A DNA stretch of 64,000 bases from RGIG1927 sp045546275 (GTDB lineage Bacteria > Bacillota > Clostridia > UMGS1883). Below are positions 51,541-61,469 of this stretch, one piece after another (position 1 is the first letter of the stretch; every line of letters begins with the position of its first letter). The notes beneath the pieces were generated by a model. That model had not been told where the DNA came from, searched no databases, and was given only the letters and a program-made list of their open reading frames with translations. Location: contig JAZQCM010000006.1 in assembly GCA_045546275.1 (NCBI GenBank), positions 158,128 through 222,127 on the forward strand, in the 5' to 3' direction. The translations under genes were made by a program, and so were the position numbers.

Positions 51541-54500
51541 ATGAGAATGAAAAAAGCTTTAAGTCTCTTGTTGGCAGTAGTAATGCTTATCAGCATTGTG
51601 CCTGCAGTTTACGGCGAAGATCTGGTTCTTGAAAGCTACAGCGTAAATTCTGCAACCACAATAATTGGTACAATGCCACTGCTTCCTGACAGAGCAATTT
51701 TAACCTTTGAGAATGGTGACGTACTTATAGAATACATCACATGGAACGAGTTCGACGAAAGCTTGTATAACAGTGAAGGCACTTTTGAAGTGACAGGCGT
51801 TACAGAATCGGGCTACGAGGTAAAAACAACTGTAACAGTTGAAAAAAAGTCCGATACAGATATTGCAACGGGTCTGATTGCATACTATAACTTTGACAAT
51901 ATCGGAACTGAGCCTTCCGTTGTTTCCGACGTTTCCGGTAACGGTAACGATGCAACAGTTTTAAACACTGTTGTGGCAGGTGACGGTGGTTGGAATCCCG
52001 GTGCAAACAATGTGCTCACCGTTACAGAAGACGGTGTGGCAAATTTCCCCGGCAACACATCTAGTTGGTGGACAAGCTATCTTGGTGCAGCTTTAAAGCT
52101 TCCCAACAACATTAATTCAGGTGTTGAAAGCTTTTCCTTCTCGGCATGGATTAAAGCCGATGGTGAATATGCATCAGCAAACAAAATGACAAGATTTTTC
52201 GACTTTGGTAATCTTGGCAGTGGCTCTAATAATGCCTACAACAGTATTTTTGCAAGATATACATCTTCCTCAGGATTGCTCCGTATTCAGGACAGAGATT
52301 TGAATGTATATCAGGAAACAACGGTTTCTTCACGTCCCTTTACAGACGTTTGGGGTCACTTTGTATTTACATATGAAAAAAATGAAGAAACAGGCTACTA
52401 TGAATCAACTGTTTATATAAACGGCGAAAAGGTAGACGCACTGTCTACTACAAATGTTTACACTCGTGCACTTTCTGATTTAGGTGAATTGACAGATGTT
52501 AACAATGGCTTCTTCATTGGTCGTACAGTGTGGGGCGCAACAAATCAGCAGGTTGCAGATAACCCCGACTTCAAGGGTCAGATGGACGAAATCCGTCTTT
52601 ACAGCCGTGCCCTTACTGAAGGACAGGTTAACTATATTTATGAATCAACAGCTCCTGTTGGTATGATTGAAATGACCGACTACTATGTTGATGACGTTAC
52701 AACCCTTGCAGGTGACTATCCCCTTCTCCCCGAAACAGTAACCGCTTACTATAACACAGGTGCTGAAAAGGAATTGAGCGTTACCTGGGATGTTATTACT
52801 TCTGACAAATATGCTCATGAGGGCACATTTATGGTAGGTGGCTACACTGAAGAAGGTAACTTTGTTGAGGTAAAGGTTATTGTAATAAAGAAGGATACCT
52901 CAACTCTTAATGAAGGTCTTCTTGCATATTACACATTCAACGACGATGCGGAAGAACCCGATACAATCGTGGATGCTTCCGGCAATAACAACAATGCTTC
53001 CGTTCACAACCTTTACCAGGAGGTTACCTCAGGTGGTTGGGGTGGCGGCACTACAACAATTGTTGAAAGAAAAATGAGTGTTGAAGATGGTGTTCTTCAT
53101 TTCCCCGGCGCATTAATCGGTGAAGATGCAGGTTTAACAGGCAGAAACCAGAGAAACAGATTTTTCTCAGGTCCTGCAATCCGTATGCCCAATAACATTG
53201 CAGAAGGCGCAGAGGAATTTACATACGCCGCATGGATTTATGCCGATACGGATTATCGTTACTCAAACGGCTTGCAGAGATTCTTTGACTTTGGTAGCGA
53301 TATACGAGATTCCTTCTTCTTCCGCTATGTTCCCGACACCGGTGAGGCTCGTTTCAATGACAGAGGTGTAGGAAGCGGTAGCGACGACCCCAATTCCTAT
53401 GTCAGTGCAACACTTGAAGATAACCCCTTTGCAGACAAGTGGGCTCATCTTGTTGTAACTTACGAAAAGAGCGCAGAAGGTGAATACTTCACACCTCACA
53501 TTTATGTGAATGGTGTTGAACGTTATGAATTTGACAACTCTCTTACAACACTTACACGCCCCTTCAATAAGGTGGTATCCTCAAGCTCCGACTATGGTAT
53601 GTGGATTGGTAAAACACAGTGGGCGTTTGACTCTTCCCAGGCAGCAAGTAACCCCGAATTCAAGGGTAAGATGGACGAAATCCGTCTTTACGACAGAGCA
53701 CTTTCAACATCTGAGGTAACAGAGCTTTACAACTTAAAGCAGCCTTCTGATGTGCCTGTGGACTATGATTCCATGCCTCAGACTAAAATTACAATCGCAG
53801 AGGATGTTGAAGTTTCCACAGCTTATACTGACACAAACCGTGAGGGTCAGGAACAGATTCTTATTTCCTCGAACAACGGTGCGGCAAACACACGTTATGC
53901 ATTCATGCGTACAGATGATTTAACAACAGGTCAGCTTACCACTTTGGCAAACTGTGAAAAGGCAGTTCTGAGCGTTTACGTAACACTTATTGATAACTGG
54001 GGAACGAATGATGCTTTCTACTGCTACGGCTTGACAGGTGAGGCTACCAATTGGGATGTTGAAACAATAACAATGAATAACTACGCCGAGCAGATTGGTG
54101 GCAGCATTACAAATGTTGGCGTAAGTGAAGTTGGTGAACTTTTAGACACCCAGTATGCATCAGGTCAGATGAAAGACTTCTACATGCAGTGGGATGTTAC
54201 TGACTTTTTAAAGGAACATGCATCAGAAGACTTCTCATTCCTTCTTACCTGTGGCAGTAACGTTGCTTACATAAAAGCCACCGAATCAAACTCTGAAGGA
54301 CAGACTCCCGAGCTTATTATTTATCAGAAGGGTACACCTATTACCGTAAACCGTGTTGATAAGGAAAACAATTTGATTTCATCCTCCATTGTTTACGCTG
54401 TTGCGAACAGTAGCTATACCTACAACGTGGCAGACGCTCTTGTAAGCTACAATAATTCTATTTATGTAGTAGATAAGGAAGCTTCCTCTCTTACAGTTGA

Positions 54501-56571
54501 AAATGTTACAGGCGAAGAAACTATTACAGTAGTTTACAACAAGGCTGAAGATGTGAGATTTGACGATGTAAGTGTAAGAACCTACATTGGCAAGGCACCC
54601 ACACTGCCCAGAGTTTTGAATGTTTACTCCGGCGATTACAGTGCAGTGTTTGCAGTTCAGTGGGAAAATGTTGCAGAATCTCTTTACGCACAGACAGGTG
54701 AATTTAAAGTAAAAGGTACAATTCTCGGCACAGAAGAAACCTTAGAAGCCACTGTTACTGTATTCCCCGAATATAACGGACAGGTAGGCGGCGATTTGGT
54801 TCTTAACATTTATGCCGATGGCGAACTCAAAGAAGAAATTAAAATTAACAAAAAATATGGTTCGACCTTTACTCTTGACAGTAGCTATGAAAGCTACCTT
54901 GGCAGCCTTTACACTCTTGAAACTATTGAAGGTACAATTACAGAAATTGGTCAGAGTATTACAATGAATGCTCTTGGTCAGAAGGTGGACTTGTACTTTG
55001 TAATGAAGGAAAATGTTGAAGGTGATTTAACAGTTAAGATTAAAGCAGATAACTTTGACGCTACAAGCTACACACTTTCTGCAACAGCAAAAGTTCTCAA
55101 CACAGAAAAGGTTGACGAAGAAGTTAAAATTCTTATTGCATCCTATAACGATGAGTGGGAATTAAACGAAGTTGTAACTGAAACTGTGACTGTTTTGTCA
55201 AGAACAGGTGAATATACAACAGTTAAGAAGAGCATTCCTTACGATGCAGTGAAACATAAAAATGCAAAGGTGTTCCTTTGGAACGACATGCGACCTGTTT
55301 CAAACATTGTTTTACTTTCCGATGTTCCTGTATCTGGCTACATGGCTGAAGAGGTTTACGCTATGATGCCCACATATGACAGTGCGGTAGCAACTGCAAG
55401 AAGTGCAAACGATTACTGGCAGGGAACTTATTCCTACAATACATGGACAAACGGTATTCATCCCTCTTTCTGGGCAAGAGCTGCGTACCACACAGGTAAT
55501 ATGGAACTTTACAGACTTATAGGTGATGAAGATTATCTCCAGCACTCCATTGATTGGGCAAACTACAATAAATGGGTAGGCAACCCCTCTACAGCAGACC
55601 CCGGTCAGTGGACATGGGGCTACAACCAGGATTATAACTCCAACGCTGTTTTATTCGGTGACTGGCAGATATGCTTCCAGAGCTATCTTGATATGGAAGA
55701 ATTTGGTGTAGAAGATGCAAACACAGACAGAGTATATGAAGTTATGGACTACCAGGTAAGCCGTACAGATGTTGACGCTTTCTGGTGGTGGGCAGATGCA
55801 CTTTATATGGTAATGCCTGTTATGAGCAAGCTTTACAAGCACACAGGCGATGAAAAGTATCTTGATGCTCTTTACAGATGGTTCAGATACTCTAAGGAAT
55901 TAATGTATGATGGCCCCGGCGGTATTCCTACTTCTGCTGAAGGCTACACAACAAGTGCATCACTTAAGAACGGTGCATACTACTCCGATCCCGATAACTA
56001 TGCATACCTCTTCTATCGTGATGCAGGTTATGCATTCCCGCTTAACCCCAACTCGGGTCATGAGGACGAAAAGAACTTCTGGGCTCGTGGCGACGGCTGG
56101 GTATTTGCAGGTTTGGCAAAGGTACTTGCCGACATGCCCTCCACTTACGAGCACTATGATGAGTTCTATAACACATACATGGAAATGGCACCTGCAATCA
56201 TTGCTTGCCAGCAGACTGATGACTCAGGTTACGGCTTCTGGACACAGAGCATGCTCCAGAATTACCCCATCGGCAATAACGGCAATAATGAAGGCTATGA
56301 AACAAGTGGTACAGCATTCTTCACATATGGTTTGTTCTGGGGTATTAATAACGGTCTTCTTGATGAAGAAATTTATCTTGAACCTGCAATCCGTGCGTGG
56401 GGCTATCTTGAAAACGTTGCACTTCATTCAAATGGCAAGGTTGGCTATGTTCAGCCCATTGGTTCAAATGCAACACAGGCAACTCCCTATGACACAACAC
56501 AGGACTTTGGTGTTGGTGCTTACCTTCTTGCTTGCTGTGAAGCAGCTCGCTATGCAGAAAGCCAGAACTAA
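51541..56571 (+). CDS. giant secreted modular GH105 unsaturated rhamnogalacturonyl hydrolase (copy 1)
   Basis: 1676 aa. Signal peptide 1-25. Modules in order: Ig-like (Big_4 type, ~33-102), LamG/concanavalin-like (~110-375; LIAYYNFDNIG, MDEIRLYSRAL), second Ig-like (~385-455), second LamG (~460-730), DNRLRE/CBM96-like (~745-930; WDVTDFLKEH), two short MucBP-like strands sections flanking a third Ig-like (~935-1160), a beta domain ending AKVFLWNDMRPVSN (~1165-1270), and a C-terminal GH105 barrel (~1275-1676). The catalytic aspartate is Asp1419 in WWWADALYMVMP; FWARGDGWVFAGLAKVL is a second family signature. It should hydrolyse the unsaturated uronate from pectate/rhamnogalacturonan lyase products. 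No sortase, SLH or dockerin signal is seen. GH88 is the closest alternative. Confidence 0.85.
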   Translation: MRMKKALSLLLAVVMLISIVPAVYGEDLVLESYSVNSATTIIGTMPLLPDRAILTFENGDVLIEYITWNEFDESLYNSEGTFEVTGVTESGYEVKTTVTVEKKSDTDIATGLIAYYNFDNIGTEPSVVSDVSGNGNDATVLNTVVAGDGGWNPGANNVLTVTEDGVANFPGNTSSWWTSYLGAALKLPNNINSGVESFSFSAWIKADGEYASANKMTRFFDFGNLGSGSNNAYNSIFARYTSSSGLLRIQDRDLNVYQETTVSSRPFTDVWGHFVFTYEKNEETGYYESTVYINGEKVDALSTTNVYTRALSDLGELTDVNNGFFIGRTVWGATNQQVADNPDFKGQMDEIRLYSRALTEGQVNYIYESTAPVGMIEMTDYYVDDVTTLAGDYPLLPETVTAYYNTGAEKELSVTWDVITSDKYAHEGTFMVGGYTEEGNFVEVKVIVIKKDTSTLNEGLLAYYTFNDDAEEPDTIVDASGNNNNASVHNLYQEVTSGGWGGGTTTIVERKMSVEDGVLHFPGALIGEDAGLTGRNQRNRFFSGPAIRMPNNIAEGAEEFTYAAWIYADTDYRYSNGLQRFFDFGSDIRDSFFFRYVPDTGEARFNDRGVGSGSDDPNSYVSATLEDNPFADKWAHLVVTYEKSAEGEYFTPHIYVNGVERYEFDNSLTTLTRPFNKVVSSSSDYGMWIGKTQWAFDSSQAASNPEFKGKMDEIRLYDRALSTSEVTELYNLKQPSDVPVDYDSMPQTKITIAEDVEVSTAYTDTNREGQEQILISSNNGAANTRYAFMRTDDLTTGQLTTLANCEKAVLSVYVTLIDNWGTNDAFYCYGLTGEATNWDVETITMNNYAEQIGGSITNVGVSEVGELLDTQYASGQMKDFYMQWDVTDFLKEHASEDFSFLLTCGSNVAYIKATESNSEGQTPELIIYQKGTPITVNRVDKENNLISSSIVYAVANSSYTYNVADALVSYNNSIYVVDKEASSLTVENVTGEETITVVYNKAEDVRFDDVSVRTYIGKAPTLPRVLNVYSGDYSAVFAVQWENVAESLYAQTGEFKVKGTILGTEETLEATVTVFPEYNGQVGGDLVLNIYADGELKEEIKINKKYGSTFTLDSSYESYLGSLYTLETIEGTITEIGQSITMNALGQKVDLYFVMKENVEGDLTVKIKADNFDATSYTLSATAKVLNTEKVDEEVKILIASYNDEWELNEVVTETVTVLSRTGEYTTVKKSIPYDAVKHKNAKVFLWNDMRPVSNIVLLSDVPVSGYMAEEVYAMMPTYDSAVATARSANDYWQGTYSYNTWTNGIHPSFWARAAYHTGNMELYRLIGDEDYLQHSIDWANYNKWVGNPSTADPGQWTWGYNQDYNSNAVLFGDWQICFQSYLDMEEFGVEDANTDRVYEVMDYQVSRTDVDAFWWWADALYMVMPVMSKLYKHTGDEKYLDALYRWFRYSKELMYDGPGGIPTSAEGYTTSASLKNGAYYSDPDNYAYLFYRDAGYAFPLNPNSGHEDEKNFWARGDGWVFAGLAKVLADMPSTYEHYDEFYNTYMEMAPAIIACQQTDDSGYGFWTQSMLQNYPIGNNGNNEGYETSGTAFFTYGLFWGINNGLLDEEIYLEPAIRAWGYLENVALHSNGKVGYVQPIGSNATQATPYDTTQDFGVGAYLLACCEAARYAESQN
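56116..56286 (+). repeat. gene-conversion-like tract, copy 1
   Basis: Identical to 60938-61108 except one base (56250 C versus 61072 T), while flanking coding DNA of the two paralogues differs much more. The tract spans the GADMPST-to-IGNNGN part of the GH105 domain. Confidence 0.9.
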
Positions 56572-56594
56572 AGTTAAAATAATATAAAGCTATT

Positions 56595-56632
56595 AAAAGC
56601 GTATGAAGACTCTCTTCATACGCTTTTCCTTT
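56595..56632 (+). terminator. intrinsic terminator after GH105 copy 1
   Basis: 14-bp stem AAAAGCGTATGAAG and its complement, ACTCT loop, then TTTTCCTTTT. Confidence 0.8.
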
Positions 56633-56665
56633 TGTGTGCAGCTTTGACCAGTTTTGCAAATTTGC

Positions 56666-56693
56666 TTGACAGGTTTTATGACAATGATATAAT
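56666..56693 (+). promoter_or_regulatory. sigma-A-like promoter for the second giant GH105 gene
   Basis: Consensus TTGACA, 16-nt spacer, consensus TATAAT; the start codon is 33 nt downstream with AGGAGAG between. Confidence 0.75.
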
Positions 56694-56725
56694 AAAATTG
56701 ATGCAAAAAAGGAGAGTTGGTTAAA

Positions 56726-59700
56726 ATGAAAAAAGTAATTAGCTTTATTCTTGCAGTGACCATGTTAATGGGCACTTTGCCTGTATTGAGCATTGCAGCG
56801 GAAGAATCCTTAAATGAAGGACTTATCCTTTACTATAATTTTGACACGGAAAGCGAACATCCTACTAAAATTACAGACAGTTCAGGCAACGGAAACCATG
56901 GTGAAGTTTTAAATACTTATACAAGCGAACTGTCAAAGGAGCTTTCTGTTGTAAATGGTATAGCGTGCTTCCCCGGTTTTGGCTACATGGACGAAACAAT
57001 TGTTAAGGGTGCAGCAATCAGATTGCCCGAGGGGATTAACGAAGGGGTTGAAACCTTCACATATTCATCCTGGATAAAGGCGAGCTGGGCAAGTGAAAGC
57101 GATATGCGTGTTTTTGATTTTGGTAATATAGGTTCAAACGGAAACAATCCTTACAACAGTATTTTCACAAAGTTAACTGTGGAAGACCTTAGCCAAGGTA
57201 CAAGCACCATTCGTTTTCATGACCGAAAATTGTCTTCAAGTGCTGAAGACAGGGCGGGCTTTGTTGAAACAAAGCTCACAGGCTTTAATAACACATGGTC
57301 ACTTTATACTCTTGTGTATGAAAAGAACGAAGAAACAGGTTTTTATGAAACAACTGTATATGTTGACGGCAAAAAAATAGACGCTCTCTGTGATAATGAT
57401 AAATTCACAAGAAGCCTTGATGATTTAGGCGTGCTTAACAAAACCTCAAACGGTATGTACATAGGCAGAAGCGTATGGACTGCGGTAAATCAGTACGTGC
57501 ATCAAAATCCTGACTTTAAAGGACAGATGGACGAAATCCGCCTTTATAACCGTGCACTCAGCCAGGACGAGGTGAAATATCTCTATAATAACACAAAGCC
57601 TATATATTATGACTTTATAACAGGCTATGAGGTGCCTGTTATAAATGCCTACGTGGGAGAGGAAATCACACTTCCTGAAAAAATTACATACAATACAGCA
57701 TTTTCCGACACTGAACTCAAAAAGGTAACATGGCTCAGAACAGGTGAAGGTGTTACAGACAGTGCAGGCGTTTTTAAAATTGACGGTAACACAGACTACG
57801 GCGAGGTTCTGGTAATTATCAATGTATTAAAGAGTAATAGCGGAGGCAAAGACGGACTTCTTCTTTACTACAATTTTGACAGCGATTCAAAAAAGCCAAG
57901 CAAAATTATTGATGCGTCGGGTAACGGCAACGACGCAAAGGTTTTAAATAACGGCGACAGGGTAATTACTATTACAGAGGGTGTTGCAAAATTCCCGGGC
58001 ATGGAATCCTCAAGTCTTGGTGCGGCGTTGAAGCTACCCAACACAATAAACCAGAACGTTAAATCCTTTACATATTCGGCATGGGTTAAAGCCGACTCAT
58101 CATACAAATATGCAGATAAATTAACACGATTTTTTGATTTTGGTAATATTGGCTCAGGCTCAAATAACCCCCGTAACAGTATTTTTGCACGATACACTTC
58201 AACAAGCGGTCTTTTGTATGTACAGGACAGATATCTCAACAAGAGCAAGGATGCAACTCTTTCAGCAAAGCCATTTACGGACAAGTGGGGACATTTCACT
58301 TTTGTGTATGAGGAAAAATCCACAGGCTACTACGAGCTTACTATTTATGTAAACGGTAAAGAGGTTGAAGAAATGAATTCTTCAACACTGTTCACAAGAG
58401 GTCTTTCCGATTTAGGAACTCTTGATGATAAGTCCAACGGCATGCTCATAGGCAGAACCGTGTGGGCACAAACAGGAAATTATGCAACAGACAACCCCGA
58501 TTTTTGCGGTGAAATGGACGAAATCCGCCTTTATAACCGTGCTCTTACCGAAGAAGAAATCCAAAAGCTATACAAGAAGCATAAGCCTTCGGGAGAGGAC
58601 TTTGAGCTTTCTGAATATAAAATTCCCATTAAAGAGGATGTGGAGGTAACTTACGAATCGCCTGCAGAAAGCCTCAATGGTTCAATTTTAATTAAAATTT
58701 CTTCGGGTGATTTTGACACCTCCACCCACTTTGGGCTCATGCGTACAGGAGAGCTGGATGACGCTCAAAAAATGATGGTTGAAAACAGCGAAGAAATTAT
58801 TCTGAGAATGTACATGATGATGCCCGAATCAATCAAGGCCGGTCAGTATTTTTGTTACGGCTTGACAGGCGAGAACAACATGTGGGATGTTGATAAAATT
58901 GTTTACGGAAACTACGTGGAGCATATTAACGGCTCGGTATTGGAAGACGGCACAACCGATGCAGGTGAGCTTCTTGACATATTCAATTGGGAGGGTGGCG
59001 TAGAGAGCTTTTTCATTGAATTTGACGTTACTGATTTTGTGAAGGAAAACACCAACGATTTTTCGTTCCTCATTTCAACTGATTACGAGGGTGGCTCTGT
59101 TGTGGCAAGCGAATTGAGCCAGGGCTATGTGCCTGAGCTCGTGTTAAAAACACCGGGAATGCCCGTTGAGATTACCCGCATGGATACTGATGGCAATGTG
59201 ATTTCGTCATCGATAGTTTTTGAAAACAACGGCAAAAGCTACACCTACACCGAGGAAAATCCCCTCATAACATACAATGGAGCAATTTATGCTGTTGATG
59301 AGGAAAAATCAAAGCTGACAATTGACAAAATTGGTAATGAAAACGAAATTACGGTTGTATACAAGGCTGTTGAAAATGTGAGTGTGAGCACCTCAGAAGT
59401 CCGCACCTATGTAGGAGCTAAAGCAGCGCTTCCTGACTCAGTAACCGTGCAATACGGAAAATACACCTCAAGCTTTGAAGTTGAATGGGAAAACTCCGAC
59501 AAAAAGTATGCTGAAAAAGGCGTTTACACCGCCGAAGGCGTAATTGCAGGCACAAATGTTGGCGCAAAAGCCACCGTGACAGTGTTCCCCGAATATAACG
59601 GACAGGCAGGCGGTGACCTTGTGGTTAAAGTTTTTGCCGACGGAGAATTGCGCGAGGAAAAAACAATTGAAAAGGCGTATGGAGCAACCTTTGTGCTTGA

Positions 59701-61390
59701 TACAACCTATGAAAACTATTTAGGCAACAACTACCGCCTTGACAAAGTGACAGGCGATGTTACAGCTATTGGCAAAAGCCTTGTAATGAACAAGCTGAAT
59801 CAAAAAATTAACCTTTATTTTGTCATGACAGAGGAATTAACAGGGGCTCTTTCGGTGAAAATTAAAGCTGATAGCTTTTCAGAAGAAACCTATACTTTAA
59901 CAATCAGCGCAACAGCTCTTAACACCAAGCTTTTGGATGAAACAGTTTCTCTTGTAATTGCAGATTACGAAAAAGATGCTCTGGAGAAGGTTGAAAGAAT
60001 ACAAGAAACAGCCAAATCAAGAACAGGCGAATATGCAAAAATAGAAAAGCAAATGCAATATGTAAAAGAGCGTGATAAGGACAAGGTAATTTATCTTTGG
60101 GGCGAGGATATGGTGCCCATTGCAAAGAAGGTTCGTCTTTCGGATGTTAAGATTGAAAAATATCTTTCTGAGGAAGTCCTTGACATGATGCCAACCTATA
60201 CTAGTGCTGTTACCACACTGAACAAAGCCAATAATTATTGGCAGAGTCAGTATGCTTACAACAAAACCACCAATGGCTTGAATGTTGCTTTCTGGGCGAG
60301 AGCAGCTTATCACACAGGTAACATTGAAGCATATAAGCTTACGAAGGAAGAAAGCTATCTTGACTACAGTGTAAATTGGGCAAATTACTGTAACTGGGAA
60401 GGCAACAACTACACAGGTGACCCTTCCAACTGGACATGGAGCTACAATCAGAACCAAGGAAGCACAGCAGTGCTCTTTGGCGACTGGCAAACCTGCTTCC
60501 AGTCTTTCATTGACCTTTATGAACTGGGTGTGGAGGATGCAAAATTAGATAAAGTGCTTAAGGTTATGGACTATCAGGCAAGCCTTGAAGATGAAGACGC
60601 TTTCTGGTGGTGGGCAGACGGTCTTTACATGGTAATGCCTGTTATGAGTAAGCTTTACAAACTTACAGGTGACGAAAAATACCTTGATTCGCTTTATAAG
60701 TGGTTTAAATACGCAAAGGAATTAATGTACGACGGGCCGGGAGGCATTCCCTCATCAAAAGAGGGATACACAACAAGTGCATCACTTAAGAATGGTGCAT
60801 ACTACTCCGACCCCGATAACTATGCAAATCTCTTCTATCGTGATGCAAATTACGTGTATCCTTTGCGACCTAACACAGGTCACATAAACGAAAAGAACTT
60901 CTGGGCAAGAGGCAACGGATGGGTATTTGCAGGCTTAGCAAAGGTACTTGCCGACATGCCCTCCACTTACGAGCACTATGATGAGTTCTATAACACATAC
61001 ATGGAAATGGCACCTGCAATCATTGCTTGCCAGCAGACTGATGACTCAGGTTACGGCTTCTGGACACAGAGTATGCTCCAGAATTACCCCATCGGCAATA
61101 ACGGCAATGACGAAGGCTACGAAACAAGTGGCACAGCGTTTATGACTTATGGACTCTTCTGGGGCATCAACAACGGTCTTCTTGATGAAGAAATTTATCT
61201 TGAACCCACAATCCGTGCATGGGGCTATCTTGAAAAGGTTGCACTTCATTCAAATGGTAAGGTTGGCTATGTTCAGCCCATTGGTTCAAATGCAACACAG
61301 GCAACAGACTATAACACAACACAGGACTTTGGTGTTGGTGCTTACCTTCTTGCTTGCTGTGAAGCAGCTCGCTATGCACAAAATAACTAA
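56726..61390 (+). CDS. giant secreted modular GH105 unsaturated rhamnogalacturonyl hydrolase (copy 2)
   Basis: 1554 aa from ATG 56726 (AGGAGAG upstream; the TTG at 56717 is closer to that site and rejected). Signal peptide 1-24. Same plan as copy 1 but without the first Ig-like module: LamG (~28-290; LILYYNFDTES), Ig-like (~300-372), LamG (~375-615), DNRLRE-like (~635-815), MucBP-like/Ig-like stretch (~820-1040), beta domain with KVIYLWGEDMVPIAK (~1045-1150), GH105 barrel (~1155-1554). Catalytic Asp1298 in WWWADGLYMVMP. N-terminal halves of the two copies are clearly diverged, whereas parts of the catalytic domain are nearly identical in DNA. Own promoter and terminator. No surface-anchor motif. 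Confidence 0.85.
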   Translation: MKKVISFILAVTMLMGTLPVLSIAAEESLNEGLILYYNFDTESEHPTKITDSSGNGNHGEVLNTYTSELSKELSVVNGIACFPGFGYMDETIVKGAAIRLPEGINEGVETFTYSSWIKASWASESDMRVFDFGNIGSNGNNPYNSIFTKLTVEDLSQGTSTIRFHDRKLSSSAEDRAGFVETKLTGFNNTWSLYTLVYEKNEETGFYETTVYVDGKKIDALCDNDKFTRSLDDLGVLNKTSNGMYIGRSVWTAVNQYVHQNPDFKGQMDEIRLYNRALSQDEVKYLYNNTKPIYYDFITGYEVPVINAYVGEEITLPEKITYNTAFSDTELKKVTWLRTGEGVTDSAGVFKIDGNTDYGEVLVIINVLKSNSGGKDGLLLYYNFDSDSKKPSKIIDASGNGNDAKVLNNGDRVITITEGVAKFPGMESSSLGAALKLPNTINQNVKSFTYSAWVKADSSYKYADKLTRFFDFGNIGSGSNNPRNSIFARYTSTSGLLYVQDRYLNKSKDATLSAKPFTDKWGHFTFVYEEKSTGYYELTIYVNGKEVEEMNSSTLFTRGLSDLGTLDDKSNGMLIGRTVWAQTGNYATDNPDFCGEMDEIRLYNRALTEEEIQKLYKKHKPSGEDFELSEYKIPIKEDVEVTYESPAESLNGSILIKISSGDFDTSTHFGLMRTGELDDAQKMMVENSEEIILRMYMMMPESIKAGQYFCYGLTGENNMWDVDKIVYGNYVEHINGSVLEDGTTDAGELLDIFNWEGGVESFFIEFDVTDFVKENTNDFSFLISTDYEGGSVVASELSQGYVPELVLKTPGMPVEITRMDTDGNVISSSIVFENNGKSYTYTEENPLITYNGAIYAVDEEKSKLTIDKIGNENEITVVYKAVENVSVSTSEVRTYVGAKAALPDSVTVQYGKYTSSFEVEWENSDKKYAEKGVYTAEGVIAGTNVGAKATVTVFPEYNGQAGGDLVVKVFADGELREEKTIEKAYGATFVLDTTYENYLGNNYRLDKVTGDVTAIGKSLVMNKLNQKINLYFVMTEELTGALSVKIKADSFSEETYTLTISATALNTKLLDETVSLVIADYEKDALEKVERIQETAKSRTGEYAKIEKQMQYVKERDKDKVIYLWGEDMVPIAKKVRLSDVKIEKYLSEEVLDMMPTYTSAVTTLNKANNYWQSQYAYNKTTNGLNVAFWARAAYHTGNIEAYKLTKEESYLDYSVNWANYCNWEGNNYTGDPSNWTWSYNQNQGSTAVLFGDWQTCFQSFIDLYELGVEDAKLDKVLKVMDYQASLEDEDAFWWWADGLYMVMPVMSKLYKLTGDEKYLDSLYKWFKYAKELMYDGPGGIPSSKEGYTTSASLKNGAYYSDPDNYANLFYRDANYVYPLRPNTGHINEKNFWARGNGWVFAGLAKVLADMPSTYEHYDEFYNTYMEMAPAIIACQQTDDSGYGFWTQSMLQNYPIGNNGNDEGYETSGTAFMTYGLFWGINNGLLDEEIYLEPTIRAWGYLEKVALHSNGKVGYVQPIGSNATQATDYNTTQDFGVGAYLLACCEAARYAQNN
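60938..61108 (+). repeat. gene-conversion-like tract, copy 2
   Basis: Partner of 56116-56286: 170 of 171 bases identical, with 134 consecutive identical bases at 60938-61071. High identity resumes again near 61212-61380. Confidence 0.9.
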
Positions 61391-61396
61391 AACCGT

Positions 61397-61428
61397 AAAA
61401 AAGCAATCCATTTAGGATTGCTTTTTTT
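61397..61428 (+). terminator. intrinsic terminator after GH105 copy 2
   Basis: AGCAATCC/GGATTGCT stem, ATTTA loop, T7 tail. Confidence 0.85.
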
Positions 61429-61446
61429 GCTTATACATGATAAAAT
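61418..61446 (+). promoter_or_regulatory. possible promoter for the HAD-GH105 pair, overlapping the terminator
   Basis: TTGCTT, 17-nt spacer, TAAAAT. The -35 box lies inside the terminator stem, so this is weak evidence; the pair must otherwise rely on read-through. Confidence 0.3.
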
Positions 61447-61469
61447 TAATTCATTAGGATGGTGATTTA

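Noticed and set aside
55907..56587. 226-aa plus-strand ORF, echoed at 60948 and 61149
   Set aside because: Alternative frame inside the GH105 catalytic domain. It recurs in the paralogue only because the DNA is nearly identical there; it is rich in His/Thr/Met without known motifs.
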